From positions 1,028,679-1,092,678 of the forward strand of contig CAJNOP010000035.1 of NCBI GenBank assembly GCA_905250075.1: 64,000 bases of DNA, in the 5' to 3' direction. The position numbers and the translations under genes are program-made. The notes beneath the pieces were generated by a model, which was given only the letters and a program-made list of their open reading frames with translations, did no database searches and was not told the DNA's origin. This DNA is from Rotaria sp. Silwood1 (lineage: Eukaryota; Rotifera; Eurotatoria; Philodinida; Philodinidae). Below are positions 49,309 through 60,700 of this stretch, piece after piece (within the stretch, counting starts at the first letter, position 1; each line of letters opens with the position of its first letter).

Positions 49309-50286
49309 CAGGTTGATTACGTTATTTTTAATAGTTTTGTGTAGTTTGCTATATTTACGCGGAATAGTAGAAGTGTCGTATTTTAACGCAGTTGGATAAA
49401 GCATCGACTACTCTATCGAACCATATAATTTACATTTTATTTGCTCTGACTCTAGACCAAAAAATTGGTATATCTCAAAAGCAATCAAAAAAAATTTTTT
49501 AAGAAAGCAAGTTTGACATGATGGCTAGGAGTGGATAAATAGCCATGTTTTGTATCTTTTTGCATGTTTTATTAAAAACAAAATATACCAGAAGATGCAG
49601 CATGAAAAGCTCTACAATCTACATGGTAAATCTTATTTTAATTGTACACCTTTTGTGTTCAGTAAATCAAAATTCAGTGCGACCAACATTCGCCATCCCA
49701 AAAACAATCATTTTTTTTACATGAACAAATATTCGTTTATTTAATTTCATATTTTTATTACCTAATATATCTTCGTAAAAAAAAGCAATATATACCAAAA
49801 GATGCAGCATGAAAAGGTCTACAATTTAGACAGTAAAGCTTATTGAAATTGTTGAAAAAAATTAAAAGAAAAAAGATGGTGTCGGACGAAGTTTCGCACG
49901 GTCGAAGTTTGGATGCTCAAAATTTTGCCCATTTTGAAAACATAAACTAAAAGTATAAAACAAGCGTTCTTGTGTAGATTGTACAGCTTTTCATGCTGCA
50001 TCTTCTGGTATATTTTGTTTTAATAAAACATGCAAAAAGATACAAAACATGGCTATTTATCTACTCCTACCCATCATCTGAAACTTGCTTCCTTAAAAAA
50101 ATTTTTTTGACAGCTTTTGAGATTTATCAATTTTTTGGACTAGAACCAAAAGAGACAAAATGTAAACCATATGGTTCGATAGAGCAGCCAATGCTCTATC
50201 TAACTGTATCAAAATAAGAAACTTTCCATGTTTTACATGAATACAGCAAGCTACACAAAACTATTAAACATAACGTAATCAACCTA
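49309..50286. repeat. 0.98 kb palindrome containing the AGAAGATGCAGC foldback family
   Basis: AGGTTGATTACGTTATTTTT at 49310 is mirrored by AACATAACGTAATCAACCT ending at 50285. The arms run inward to about 49640 and from about 49960, symmetric about 49797. Inside each arm is the family core ATACCAGAAGATGCAGCATG, also present at 36.66 kb; a further core copy sits in the loop near 49797. Confidence 0.85.
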
Positions 50287-50452
50287 TATTTTTGTTGGCA
50301 ATCTGCAGGTAGCGCTAAAAGTCGATATAGGATAACTTTTCTACAGATAGCTCAAGGTTCTCATATGAAACGTCGTTCATAATTGCACTTTGTTTTCGTT
50401 TATATATATGAGAAAAATAACTATTAAAAATAACGTTAACAACCTTAAAAAA

Positions 50453-50552
50453 NNNNNNNNNNNNNNNNNNNNNNNNNNNNNNNNNNNNNNNNNNNNNNNN
50501 NNNNNNNNNNNNNNNNNNNNNNNNNNNNNNNNNNNNNNNNNNNNNNNNNNNN
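50453..50552. other. Assembly gap (100 N)
   Basis: Exactly 100 unknown bases, the usual placeholder for a scaffold gap of unknown size. It lies between a palindrome and a near-identical tandem repeat gene, both hard to assemble. Confidence 0.95.
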
Positions 50553-50553
50553 G

Positions 50554-51228
50554 GCTACTTCCCACAACAACATCGGTTTGGTGTATGATAAGATGGGCGA
50601 GTACTCGAAAGCACTTTCATCGTACGAAAGGTCACTTGAAATCCAAAAGATAACTCTCCCTCCGAATCATCCCGGCTTGGCTACTTCCCACAACAACATC
50701 GGTTTGGTGTATGATAAGATGGGCGTGTACTCGAAAGCACTTTCATCGTACGAAAGGTCACTTGAAATCCAAAAAATAACTCTCCCTCCGAATCATCCCG
50801 ACTTGGCTACTTCCTACAACAACATTGGAAGGGTGTATTATAGCATGGGCGAGTACTCGAAAGCACTTTCATCGTACGAAAGATCACTTGAAATCCGAAA
50901 AATAGCTCTCCCTCCGAATCATCCCGACTTGGCTACTTCGTACAATAACATCGGAAGTGTGTATGATTACATGGGCGAGTACTCGAAAGCACTTTCATCG
51001 TTAGAAAGGGCACTTGAAATCTACAAAATAACTCTCTCTCCGAATCATGCCGGGCTGGCTGCTTCCTACAACAACATCGGTAGGGTGTATGATAACATGG
51101 GCGAGTACTCGAAAGCACTTTCGTCATACGAAAGGTCACTTGAGATTTTGAGCAAGTCGATGCGTTCTACTCATCCGGATTTGGTACTTATGAAAATAAA
51201 AATTTTAAGTTTAAAAAACAGATTTTAG
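50554..51228 (+). CDS. Kinesin-light-chain-like TPR protein, 5' truncated by the gap
   Basis: The open frame begins at the gap edge and ends at TAG 51226. It encodes about five TPR units of exactly 42 residues (126 bp; starts at 50553, 50679, 50805, 50931 and 51057), each with the pattern NNIG.VYD.MGEYSKALSS, YERSLEI and LPPNHP.LATSY. Such units fold into paired helices that bind peptides or proteins, as in kinesin light chains. The DNA units are almost identical, which points to recent amplification or gene conversion. The C-terminus after the last unit is short (STHPDLVLMKIKILSLKNRF). In bdelloids I recall such arrays following other N-terminal domains, so the missing 5' part decides what the whole protein is. 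Confidence 0.8.
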   Translation, partial: ATSHNNIGLVYDKMGEYSKALSSYERSLEIQKITLPPNHPGLATSHNNIGLVYDKMGVYSKALSSYERSLEIQKITLPPNHPDLATSYNNIGRVYYSMGEYSKALSSYERSLEIRKIALPPNHPDLATSYNNIGSVYDYMGEYSKALSSLERALEIYKITLSPNHAGLAASYNNIGRVYDNMGEYSKALSSYERSLEILSKSMRSTHPDLVLMKIKILSLKNRF

Positions 51229-51404
51229 TAGTTTTATGTTTCATTTCTGCGAAAATAAAATTCTTGAGATGTTAGTTGTGATGTGGATTCTCATCGTTTT
51301 TTTTTTCTTGAGATGAAGAAGTTCAATCTGAGTTCCGGTGTTTTTAAGAGCGATGCTTTAGATTTGAGTTGTATTCAGAAAATTCGGAAGTTGCTATTAT
51401 GGTA

Positions 51405-51572
51405 GGGCGCGTGCGAGTGTGGGTTTGAATATGGCTGTCGGTGCGAGGTGGTATATGGGTGCATCTGAGGCTTTGAGCCTGGGAACATTGGTAGCGAGAC
51501 ACACAATACCCATTAGACTCGCATGCACATCGCAGCCACATATATGCACCGGCAGCCACATTCACGTGCACA
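51405..51572. repeat. Imperfect G-rich/C-rich hairpin
   Basis: The left side (GGGCGCGTGCGAGTGTGGGT onward) is G/T-rich and the right side (CAGCCACATATATGCACC, CACATTCACGTGCACATCC) is C/A-rich and roughly complementary. It resembles the two clearer hairpins that follow. Confidence 0.5.
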
Positions 51573-51774
51573 TCCTTATTTTAAGAATTATTCAACTGAA
51601 GAAACATCTTTTTGTTTACTTATGTCAAACTATATATTTTTTATTTTGCGAATGATTTTCGAAAAACTGTTACAATAGATGATCTGTCTGTAGTTGTATA
51701 GAAATTTTATGTAGCTACATTTGATAATCTAACTGAGCCTGAGTTATTTAAAACATATCGCAGGATTTCACGGT

Positions 51775-51965
51775 AAGGGTGTGGGTGTGGGGGCTGTGGC
51801 TGTGGCTGTGGGTTGGTGTGGGTGTTGGTGTTGGTGTTGATGTGGATAATCAGCGGGAACAGCCACGCTTACACCCTCAAAGCAATGATTTGAATGCGGG
51901 TGTCGGTGTAGCCGGATTGATGGGTGTCTTTTTTTTGCCAACACTCATACCCACGCCTACATTGT
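51775..51965. repeat. G-rich/C-rich hairpin with TGTGGG-like tract
   Basis: GTGTGGGTGTGGGGGCTGTG at the left is followed by GGTGTTGGTGTTGGTG; the right side is CCAACACTCATACCCACGCC. Open frames across it come from the repeat. Confidence 0.65.
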
Positions 51966-52204
51966 TATTTTAATTACTAAAATAGATAAATATTTGAAAT
52001 CAAGTTCTAGATAAATGTTCTTGGGTTATAGAGGAACTGACAAGAAGAAAATACAGCAACAGTATTTCTATTTCACAAAATGAACGGTGCAGGAGTGTTT
52101 GAAATAGCAGTAGTTTTTCACCTTCACGTAGTCAACATCGTCAAACTGCCTGATGGAGCTTGATTCTAATTATATTCACTTAGTTTGCCTGTCAGAGTGC
52201 CGGA

Positions 52205-52470
52205 TCATATGTGCAGGTTAGGTACGTAGTACTGAGCACGAGCTCTGACTTGTATTAAATGAATTCCAGCATCAAGATATATTGTTTCAGATTTAGAGCA
52301 GACAAAATAAAAGCTAGCGGACAATGGCTCATGCCAATAGTCGCGTATTTCGGTCCATTGTGAACCCTTGTTTCCCGAGAGCATGCCATTGTAAAGCAGG
52401 TGATAATCGTACAAAAACGCAATTTGGAAACCACTCGCTGGTTTTATAACTCCACAGGTTCCTATAAAGT
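52205..52470 (-). pseudogene. Possible protein-coding remnant (isolated exon-like ORF)
   Basis: The minus strand reads, without a stop from about 52470 down to 52205, a stretch whose composition looks like real protein: ASGFQIAFLYDYHLLYNGML, then WTEIRDYWHEPLSASFYFV and IYLDAGIHLIQVRARA. The LDAGxHxIxVRAR ending is typical of beta-sandwich surface or lectin-like domains. There is no start codon context and no partner exon within reach, so I take it as an orphan exon or gene fragment. Family uncertain. Confidence 0.35.
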
Positions 52471-52644
52471 GCAGTTTATATAGGACAGAGCAAACGTGAT
52501 GAACGATAATAGATAAGGCTGGGCACTTTCATAATAAAATTGGAGAGCACTCGTAGTTGAGAATCAGGACCTCTTTGAAACCTTTAGTAAATGATTTACT
52601 TCAGTGGCGTCTTAGGAAGATCTGGCACATGAATACCATACTAG

Positions 52645-52786
52645 AGTGTGGGTGGGAGTGGGCGTGGGTGTGGGGGTGGGGGTGGGTGTGTGGGTGTGGG
52701 TGTGTGGGTGTGGGTATGGAAGGAAGCAGTCCATATACCCATACTCACACCTACCAACCCACACCCACACCCACACCCACACCCCT
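52645..52786. repeat. Inverted TGTGGG/CCCACA tracts (telomere-like hairpin)
   Basis: The left half (52645-52719) is almost pure GTGGG/TGTGGG on the plus strand. After a spacer of about 35 bp the right half (52756-52785) is CCCACA repeats. The unit equals the TGTGGG telomere repeat I recall for bdelloid rotifers, but here it is internal and inverted. Confidence 0.75.
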
Positions 52787-53510
52787 AAAATAGATTCATT
52801 CTTAGACTCTTCTAATCCAATATAGGTGGTCGAAACGATGAGAACTAAAACTTTTCGTCTATCCTATATGAACATAATGAGATTTATTTCAATATTATTC
52901 CTGTCTTTCAAGTTATTCGGTTTCCTTTTTTCTAGGTATACTATATATTTCAGGTAAAATATTTAAAAATAATTAACAATACATGATATATTAATTCATG
53001 AGAATATATTCAATTGATCTTATATTAGATAGAAGTTTAATCGTATAGGATTATTCAATATATTCTCTCAGACATAATTAACTTTCAACTGAAGATATTG
53101 ATAAATATCTTTGTTTATTCATGTGTACCCTAGTCGAACATCTTGTAAACAAGACATTGAAATCTTGGGACCGATAAGCAAGATCTTGATAAGATCTTGA
53201 AAAGATAATTTCTCTGTGAAAATCTTGGTTCTATCGAATAAATCACTAGCTAAGATCTTGTTAAGATCATGGAAAAGATATCGTTTACTACTATCTTCTT
53301 ACAAGATCTTGAGTAAAAAAGTGACATTACTAGTGTTTACTTGCTGAATAGTCATTCACCGTTTTTTTTTATCCATACAGACTCGTATATAAACAACGTC
53401 ATTGAACATACAAAACATACATTTTCAACATAGTTTTCTTTTTTAAACTATTTCTCGAGTGTTGATCATTTGAGAACATGCTGATCTCGATCGATGATTG
53501 AGAGAGGACT

Positions 53511-55587
53511 CAGAGGTAGCGGAACGACTCTAATTTAGGGTAGGCTCAAAACTTTTCAGGCAGTAATAGTAGAGTGAGATGAACGGGAAAGGGCGATTTT
53601 ATACCTTTTCAACTCTAACTCATATTAAAGAGATCAGTTGTCCCGATATGTTTTCATCAGGGTATATTTCGTATATATTTTTTTGTATAGGCAAACCATG
53701 TAATCTTGAAATTTCGTCAAAAGATTCGCCGTTATATTTGCGAATCTTCCGTGATTTATCTTTTTTTGGTATTTACTAGATTCATTCAACAAACGGAATT
53801 CTTCTGTTTGATAGCACAGAATACAATTCAATCATGTTTAAAAAAGTATATGATTTGAAAGAGTGATCTTTCACCTCCAACCAAGCATTTGCCTTTGCTT
53901 TGATTTCTTGCATTTGACGATGAAATGAGTACGAAGACTTACAGAAAAATTTCGAAAGAATGATTCGTAGAAGTTGATCAATTCTTTAAGACAACCGCAT
54001 GACAAGGATCTGTTGAGTTGTTCTGAAAAGTTTTTTAGAAAAGCGAAAGAAAGGATCTATGAAGTATTGTTACTGTCCATTATATTGGAAGTAATTAATA
54101 CATCTCCAATATGTCTATTTCTCATTAGTCTCCGCACAAAAATTCTGAAAACTTGAATGTTTTTTTTTTAAAGAAACAAAATGTCCTTGAGACTAGCTTT
54201 ATCGATTTTGAGCAGGATTAAATCAACGATTTACAAGATGCTACAATTTTTCACTCTTCTGAGTTGACTTTGCTCTTCTATTTTAACGATTAAGCACCTA
54301 ATTATTCACTTTTAATTCTTTAATGGCGATGTTTGAACAGGAAACAAATTACTTTAGTAGTATCATTTTACTCAGTAATGCTTTTTTTTATAGACAAAGC
54401 TTGACTTTAATAATTATTAAACCATTTCTGGAGCATTTATTCTACTGGTATGGTAAAAAATTCCAGTGTCTCGTACATCTTTAGTTTTTTCTCTCTCTAA
54501 ATCGATTACAGTATGACGGGAGAACATTTTTCTCTGGATATTGCCGAGAGTTTAATAGTACACCTTTAAAGCGATTCAAGTCTTTATCAATTTTCGGTGC
54601 AAAGATAAATGAGAAACAGATATTATTTCAAATATGTTTGTTAACTCCAATATAATCTGAAGTAGAAACCTTTTATACACCTTTCCTTTCAGCTTTATAA
54701 AATTCATCAGAGCAAATCAACAGGATTTTTTGGATCGTTTTGTTAGACACCGCCGGAACATATTTTTAAAAAATTCAAGATTTTACCATTTGCGTATGCA
54801 AAGATATATACAAAATAAATTATATTGATAATATCTTTGGGATATTCAATATAAACTCTGGATGAGATTCGTTAAAGTTTCTCAAATATTGAGTCTCCTC
54901 AAGCATTCTTCTTCATTTTTTATGGGAGGCTTGAGTTTTTTGGATACTAATGGATTGGCTGTCTATAGCACTATCCGGCATCTAACGGAACGCAATCTCG
55001 GTCAAAGAGTTTCCACCTACTAAATATAAGATCAGGATGAGATTTGTAAAATCTTTACAAATATCTGAGCCTCCCCAAACCTCCCCTTCCTTTTTTAAGG
55101 GTAGGCTCAAATCTTCCCAAGCCTAATGGCTCCGTCGCTTCTGACTTTACTCAATAATAAGTCATATTTTTCCAACTGCACCTTCCTCAAATTCTAAGAT
55201 TATTGTTTCTTTATTATTTCAAAATCTTTCAAAAGTCAATCAGACAAGATAACAAAACTTTTAATGATATAAATACAAAAAAACTACGACACCATAAACA
55301 TTTTCAGTGCGTTGACTATTCCTCTGCATAAAAGAGTCGCTAGTAATAATGTGTTAAACTGTTTCAAGAAAAAATACAATCATATATGCCTGCGATCTAA
55401 CATCAAAATGAATATTACCTTCAGAAAAAACCAAACATCAACTTTTCAAACCGCGTTCTCTAATCAAACACGAGATCACGATGAGGTCTGTAAATTTTTT
55501 TCCAAATATCTGAGCCTCCCAAGCCTCTCCAAAAGTTTTTTAGGGGAGGCTTGAGCCTCCCCAGACCTAAGGGCTCCGCCGCCTCTG
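53511..55587. mobile_element. 2.1 kb non-autonomous element, CAGAGG inverted ends, reiterated 3' end
   Basis: The left end CAGAGGTAGCGGAACGACTC and the right end GGGCTCCGCCGCCTCTG are imperfect inverted copies, followed inward by GGTAGGCTC and GAGGCTTGAGCC. The right-end motif (GATGAGATTTGTAAA, CTGAGCCTCC, TTTTTTAGGG, GGCTCCGYCGC) occurs three times, near 54861, 55030 and 55478. CAGRGG-type ends suggest hAT, but the flanking 8-mers do not match, so the class is uncertain. No transposase ORF is present. Confidence 0.6.
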
Positions 55588-57759
55588 AATCAAACTATCT
55601 ATGAAAATTTTCTTATTATGGTAGTATGAAAGAATATATGATATCTTTCACTGCTATAAGAGAAAATTAATCTTTGAAATATCATTAAGATTCTGATTGG
55701 AGTCAATTTGTAACACAAATCAATTGAGATATTTAACGCTAGAAGAAAGATCTTACCTGTCCTTCTCCTTTCTCAAAATGAAAAATTCGAAGGTTTTCTT
55801 CACCATCTATAGCCATTCAAAATACGTACTATGAGATATTTATGTAATAAAAAAAAAAAAAAAAATTATTAAACACAATGAAGTGATAAAAGAATGAATT
55901 AATAATATTATTAATACTCTATAATGTTTGTTGTAAGTTTTTTTAATTTTGATTTACTTTGTTCAAATAGTAAATACTATAGAAAAGAATAAGTCTGAAA
56001 AGGAATAAAATCATATTCAATGCTTTTTTTGTTCGTATATATTATCCATGAAAATAAAAGTATGAATATATAAAAAACATATAGATATGATATTAGACCA
56101 TTGTTGAGAACGAAGATAAAAGAGAAAACTAAGATAATATTTTTTTCATACGGATCAAAGACACGTAAATAGAACATGATCTATTATTGTAAGTATGAAA
56201 ATATTTGTTAATATCATACGATATGATAGTAAATAAAAAATATAATTCAAAATCATCTGGAATATTTTTACACATTAATTTAAACTACAAATTAATACAT
56301 TGAATGTGTAGGAATTTTTTTTTCGTCACTTAAATAATATACTTCATTATTTTTTTACCAAAAATTTTCGAATGTTTATTCGATTTTATGAAGAAATTCA
56401 ACCAATTGAAATATCTACAAGTTTCTTTTGAAATTCTCTCGATAGTGGAAAATAATGTTTTATTCATTTAAATAAGATTTTGTTATTGTGAAGTATAATT
56501 ATTAATATGTATCTATTCGTTGTACCATGTCATCCTTTCATTCATAGTTGAATTTTCACAATCGTTTCTTTCAACTTCATCTTCCTTAAATTGTCTTTTT
56601 AACTGGATATTATCCTTTCTGTTTCACGATTCCTATCAATATATAAAATATACAATCGTGGATTTTTTTCTTTTTAAATATATTGAATCTTTTAATGAAG
56701 TTAATGCTGTTAACAGAATAAATAATTAAAAACAATAAAGAAAAAAAAATTCAAAGCATGAAATAAATGTAACTTTGACTGTTATGAACTAAAAGAACGA
56801 TTTAAATTATATAAAAAATACATATATATATAGTTCTTTATTTTCTAGACATTCAATATTAAATTTCAAATTCTTATTAAACAATTTCTCGAAACATAAT
56901 CGAAATATTTTATTCATTTGAAACCAGAGTGCGTAGGATGTTGTGTCATTTTGAAAAGATTGAAAAAATATTGAATGCATCGAAATACACAAATACAAAA
57001 ATGGCAGAAAATTGAAGTCAAATAGATTTTTGAATCATCACTGATAATTCATTCAATTCTAATCAATAATTCAACTTTCACTATTCACTCTTAGATATGA
57101 GATCTTCAGTGTCAATTTTACTTAGATAATCGACAATCACATGTTATTAAATGTCAAAACATCAACAATGAAACTTAAATAATTTGTTTGAAATGTCAGA
57201 CAATTGATGTTCTGCTAATGATATTCAATAAGATTAACAAATGAACATAATATCTTGATGAAATTTTAATTATAAAATCTTTTAAAGATCAAATTTGAAA
57301 AATATGTTCACAAATAAGAACCGACATATGTATCCCATGAGACTAACAAGAGATGCAAGGATATTTAACAAAATCTTAACCAAAGTCAAACGAAGATATC
57401 CAATCCATTGTGGATAATTTTCGATAATCCTAATAGCTACAAGAAAAGAATTCAAGCTGAAAGATGACTCACGTCAGTTCGTTATAGTTATGGAACTCTA
57501 CAAACAAATTTAAGAAGAGAACATTTCATCTTTCAATCTTCTCTTCTAGTAGAAAATGATTAAAAGTATTTATTCTACAGAACTATTTTATGATTGAAAA
57601 TCGATTAATTAAAAGTACATGAATTCATTGATTGTTTTGAGTTTTCTTCGAGTCAGATTCAAGTTAGCATAAACAGAACTACGTATATTTATTTCTTTTG
57701 ATAGATGATTTTCAAACGAATACAGAAGAGAGATATTTTATCTCAAGAACAATTTCAAT

Positions 57760-60700
57760 TTAAAGCCAAATAATAACTTCTTCATTCGAATTGATAATTA
57801 TTTTTGCCGATGGATGATGATAGTCTCTCAAACGAACATGTTGCTTAAGAAGCATCATAAGCATGTCATAAGATGTTGAGGATAGAGTTCGAAAATAAGG
57901 ACAGTTTTTATTCACATGTAAGACGACTAATTTTGACGAAGAGAATACGAGAGCATCGATCCATGATAGAATCCGTTCAGCAGCCAGTTCTGGTGGTGTG
58001 AGCAAAAAACGACGAGCACCTAATGAAAGATATCGCAATTGAGGAAAGACTTTGATCGTTGGCAAACGTCTGATCAGAGATGCAGATGGATTGTCCTTTG
58101 TGTGTGTTCTCAAAAGAATATTTAATTGTTGAATGGAAGGCCAAGGTGAATTAGAATGTTTAAGAAGAAGTCGAACATCATGCCACCATAATGTCAGACA
58201 TTGAAGTGAAGGAGCACATTGACGAAGTTGATCGAGAATAATACAACGATGATGAATCGGTGTAAAAGACCAATCATTCAATCTCTTAGCTCTCATTGGA
58301 CTCCAATCAAAATTAATTTCAACATAATGCAAAACTGGAAGTATTAGACACCATGAACATGGATTTGGATTTATTTCCTAAACAATTCAAAATCGGTGAG
58401 ATTGTCAATAGAGTTACGCTTATTACTTACTTTAATATCATAATATAACTCGAGCGAATTAACATGTTGAAACTGAGTAAGAGTAGTGTTGATCGATAAA
58501 GGATCACGATCAACTACCCATTGAATATGATTGATCTTATTATTGATTGTCAATCGTCGTCCAAATGTATGATTATGCACTTGTCGTTGATGGTTTAATA
58601 GATATGGAACCGTGTAAAGTAACATCACTTCGTCTATCTCATATTCAACGGTACGATGATTCAAGTCAAACCAGTAAAGGTCAATCGTCTCAAGCTTTGT
58701 CTCAATAGGTAGATAAAGCACAAAGTGAAGATGACGTAGACAGACCAAAAAAGTTTTAATGCTACTTTTGAACGTAATTAGTTCATTCTTATCTGCATAT
58801 AAAAAACAAAGAGAGATTTTATCAATTAAAATGACAGATACCCTCAGTATTCTAGTGTCTATATATACCTTTGACATTACAATTCACTAAAATGAGTGAT
58901 TCAAGTTGACTCATTGATGTCAGATGTTGCATTAATACAATAACATCACTGATAGACACTTGTTGCAAATGTAATGTGCGTAAATGTGGTAAATTGGCTC
59001 GACTTGAGTTGAAATCTTTTGGACACAATGTAGAACAAGACGAATCTTCATATCGGTTGTGCAATTGATACAGAGCGTTTACTGACTTTTCCAATGTAAG
59101 ATGGAGATGTTCTATGCGCGGTAAAGTGTCGTGCTGTACAAGTAATGTCAAATCAGATATTCGTTGTAATGAGAGATGCAAACGAACAGTGTTAGGAAAT
59201 GTGAGAAGTTGATGATGATAGGTGACATATTCGTTTAAATTATTCGACAAATAATAATATTCATCATCTAGAACAAAAAAAAAAAGATCAATCGTAAATA
59301 ATGGATATTCCTTTACTTAGCAAGAAACAGTCATTTGAAATAACGAGTATTTGAAGATTGATCTAGCATAAAGAAAAAAAAAGTTTGTTTCTTACTGTAT
59401 ACAAACTGAAACTAAAGTTTTGATATAAATCGTTCCTTTGATCACATTGGTGGAAACTAGACTCTTATCGAAACTACTTATAGAGCCTTTAGAAGATTTT
59501 TTTTCAAATGATACGCTTTGTTAACTTCAAACAAGGACGTTTGATCAATGCAAAACTGACCAAATTTTTGAACAACTTTCAAAAGAGCAAAACAACATTA
59601 TCCTTTCAAATTCTCTCTTCTTCGATAGATCTCAATCAGATTAATTTTCAAAAATCTTCTGTTAATACGTATTCAAAATACACATTTCGATGCGTTATAT
59701 CTTGCATAACATATTTACAGCAGATGTTTATTCTAGATATTTTTCGAAATGATAAGTAATCAGACAATTTTTCACTTCAATTTCACCTTTTCAGAAAAAA
59801 CCTCGAAACTTAGCCAAATTTTCAACTTACACTTTTGGATAAAAATATATTTTTCTGAGTTTTGTTTTTTTAATCAAAAGAAGAGTTATTCAAGTAGAAC
59901 GAACTGCAGGAAGCTCAATTAGTTTCTCTCAAACCAGTTAAAGTATTCAAGTGGCTTCGTTTGGACATGTATCAATATCATTGAAAGATTTGCTATATCT
60001 TCTGCTCATTTTCTACATTGAATATTCTGTAGGTTGCTCAAAATCTCAGTGAAAAAATTAATTCTTATCAGGGTTGCCAGATTAAAAAGTTAAAAATCGG
60101 AAATTTCTATACCAAAATTCGGAAAATTCGGAATTTTTTTCAACAGATTCGGAAAAATTCCGAAATCACTTTTTTTAAAAATTTGGAAGTATAATTTGAC
60201 TGTTTTCTTGTGAGGAAAGTTCTGCCTACATGAACCATTATTTATTCTTATACAATTTACTCAGAGTACAAAAACAGTGAACAGTTGTTTCCCTATTAAA
60301 ACTAATTAGTTTCCTGAAAATGAAGGCGATTGAGAAAAGAACTACACAAAGTATTTACATATGTAGACAGGCTTACCGATTAGGGGGAGCTGGAGGGTCT
60401 AGCCCCCCGCAAAATTTAAAAACATGTATGACTTTCTGGCAAAATTTAAAAAACTTTTTCCGAAACTTTTGAAAGTTTTCTCAAAAACTGCGTCAAAAAT
60501 CTAGTTTTTAAGCTTTCTGTGCCATTTTTCTGACAAAGTCAAACAAAAACATCTTTTACTGATGAAATCTGGAAGAAAGTCTGTAATTTTAGTACTTTCT
60601 GCTTGCTTATGCCAGAAAGTCCTATGAAGGCACTTTCTGCCAAATTTTTAGCCCCCTCCACTTTTCAAAACAATCGGGAACCATGTATGTAGATATATTC

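Larger units (their letters stand above)
43650..50452. other. Repeat-dense intergenic region
   Basis: About 6.8 kb up to the assembly gap with no host gene. It is built largely of inverted-repeat elements and tandem repeats listed one by one: 44.29, 45.24, 46.10, 47.09, 48.11, 49.08 and 49.31 kb. GC content is clearly higher here than in the left half of the window. A patch at 45710-45775 is rich in GTCCGTCC and GCCGGCC. Confidence 0.6.
51229..57759. other. Intergenic region with telomere-like hairpins and a 2.1 kb element
   Basis: No intact gene is seen. It holds three G-rich/C-rich hairpins (51.4-52.8 kb), a possible protein-coding remnant on the minus strand at 52.2 kb, short AAGATCTTG repeats near 53.18-53.31 kb, and an element with inverted ends at 53.5-55.6 kb. 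From 55.6 to 57.76 kb the DNA is AT-rich and featureless apart from an A run at 55850-55865. Confidence 0.55.

Noticed and set aside
51344-52793. Trp/Gly/Val-rich and Thr/Pro/His-rich ORFs
   Set aside because: These are translations of the G-rich and C-rich hairpins, not proteins.
57760-59267. Separate LRR genes for the three downstream exons
   Set aside because: Splice phases join them to each other and to the F-box exon at 62925-63447, so one gene is the simpler reading.
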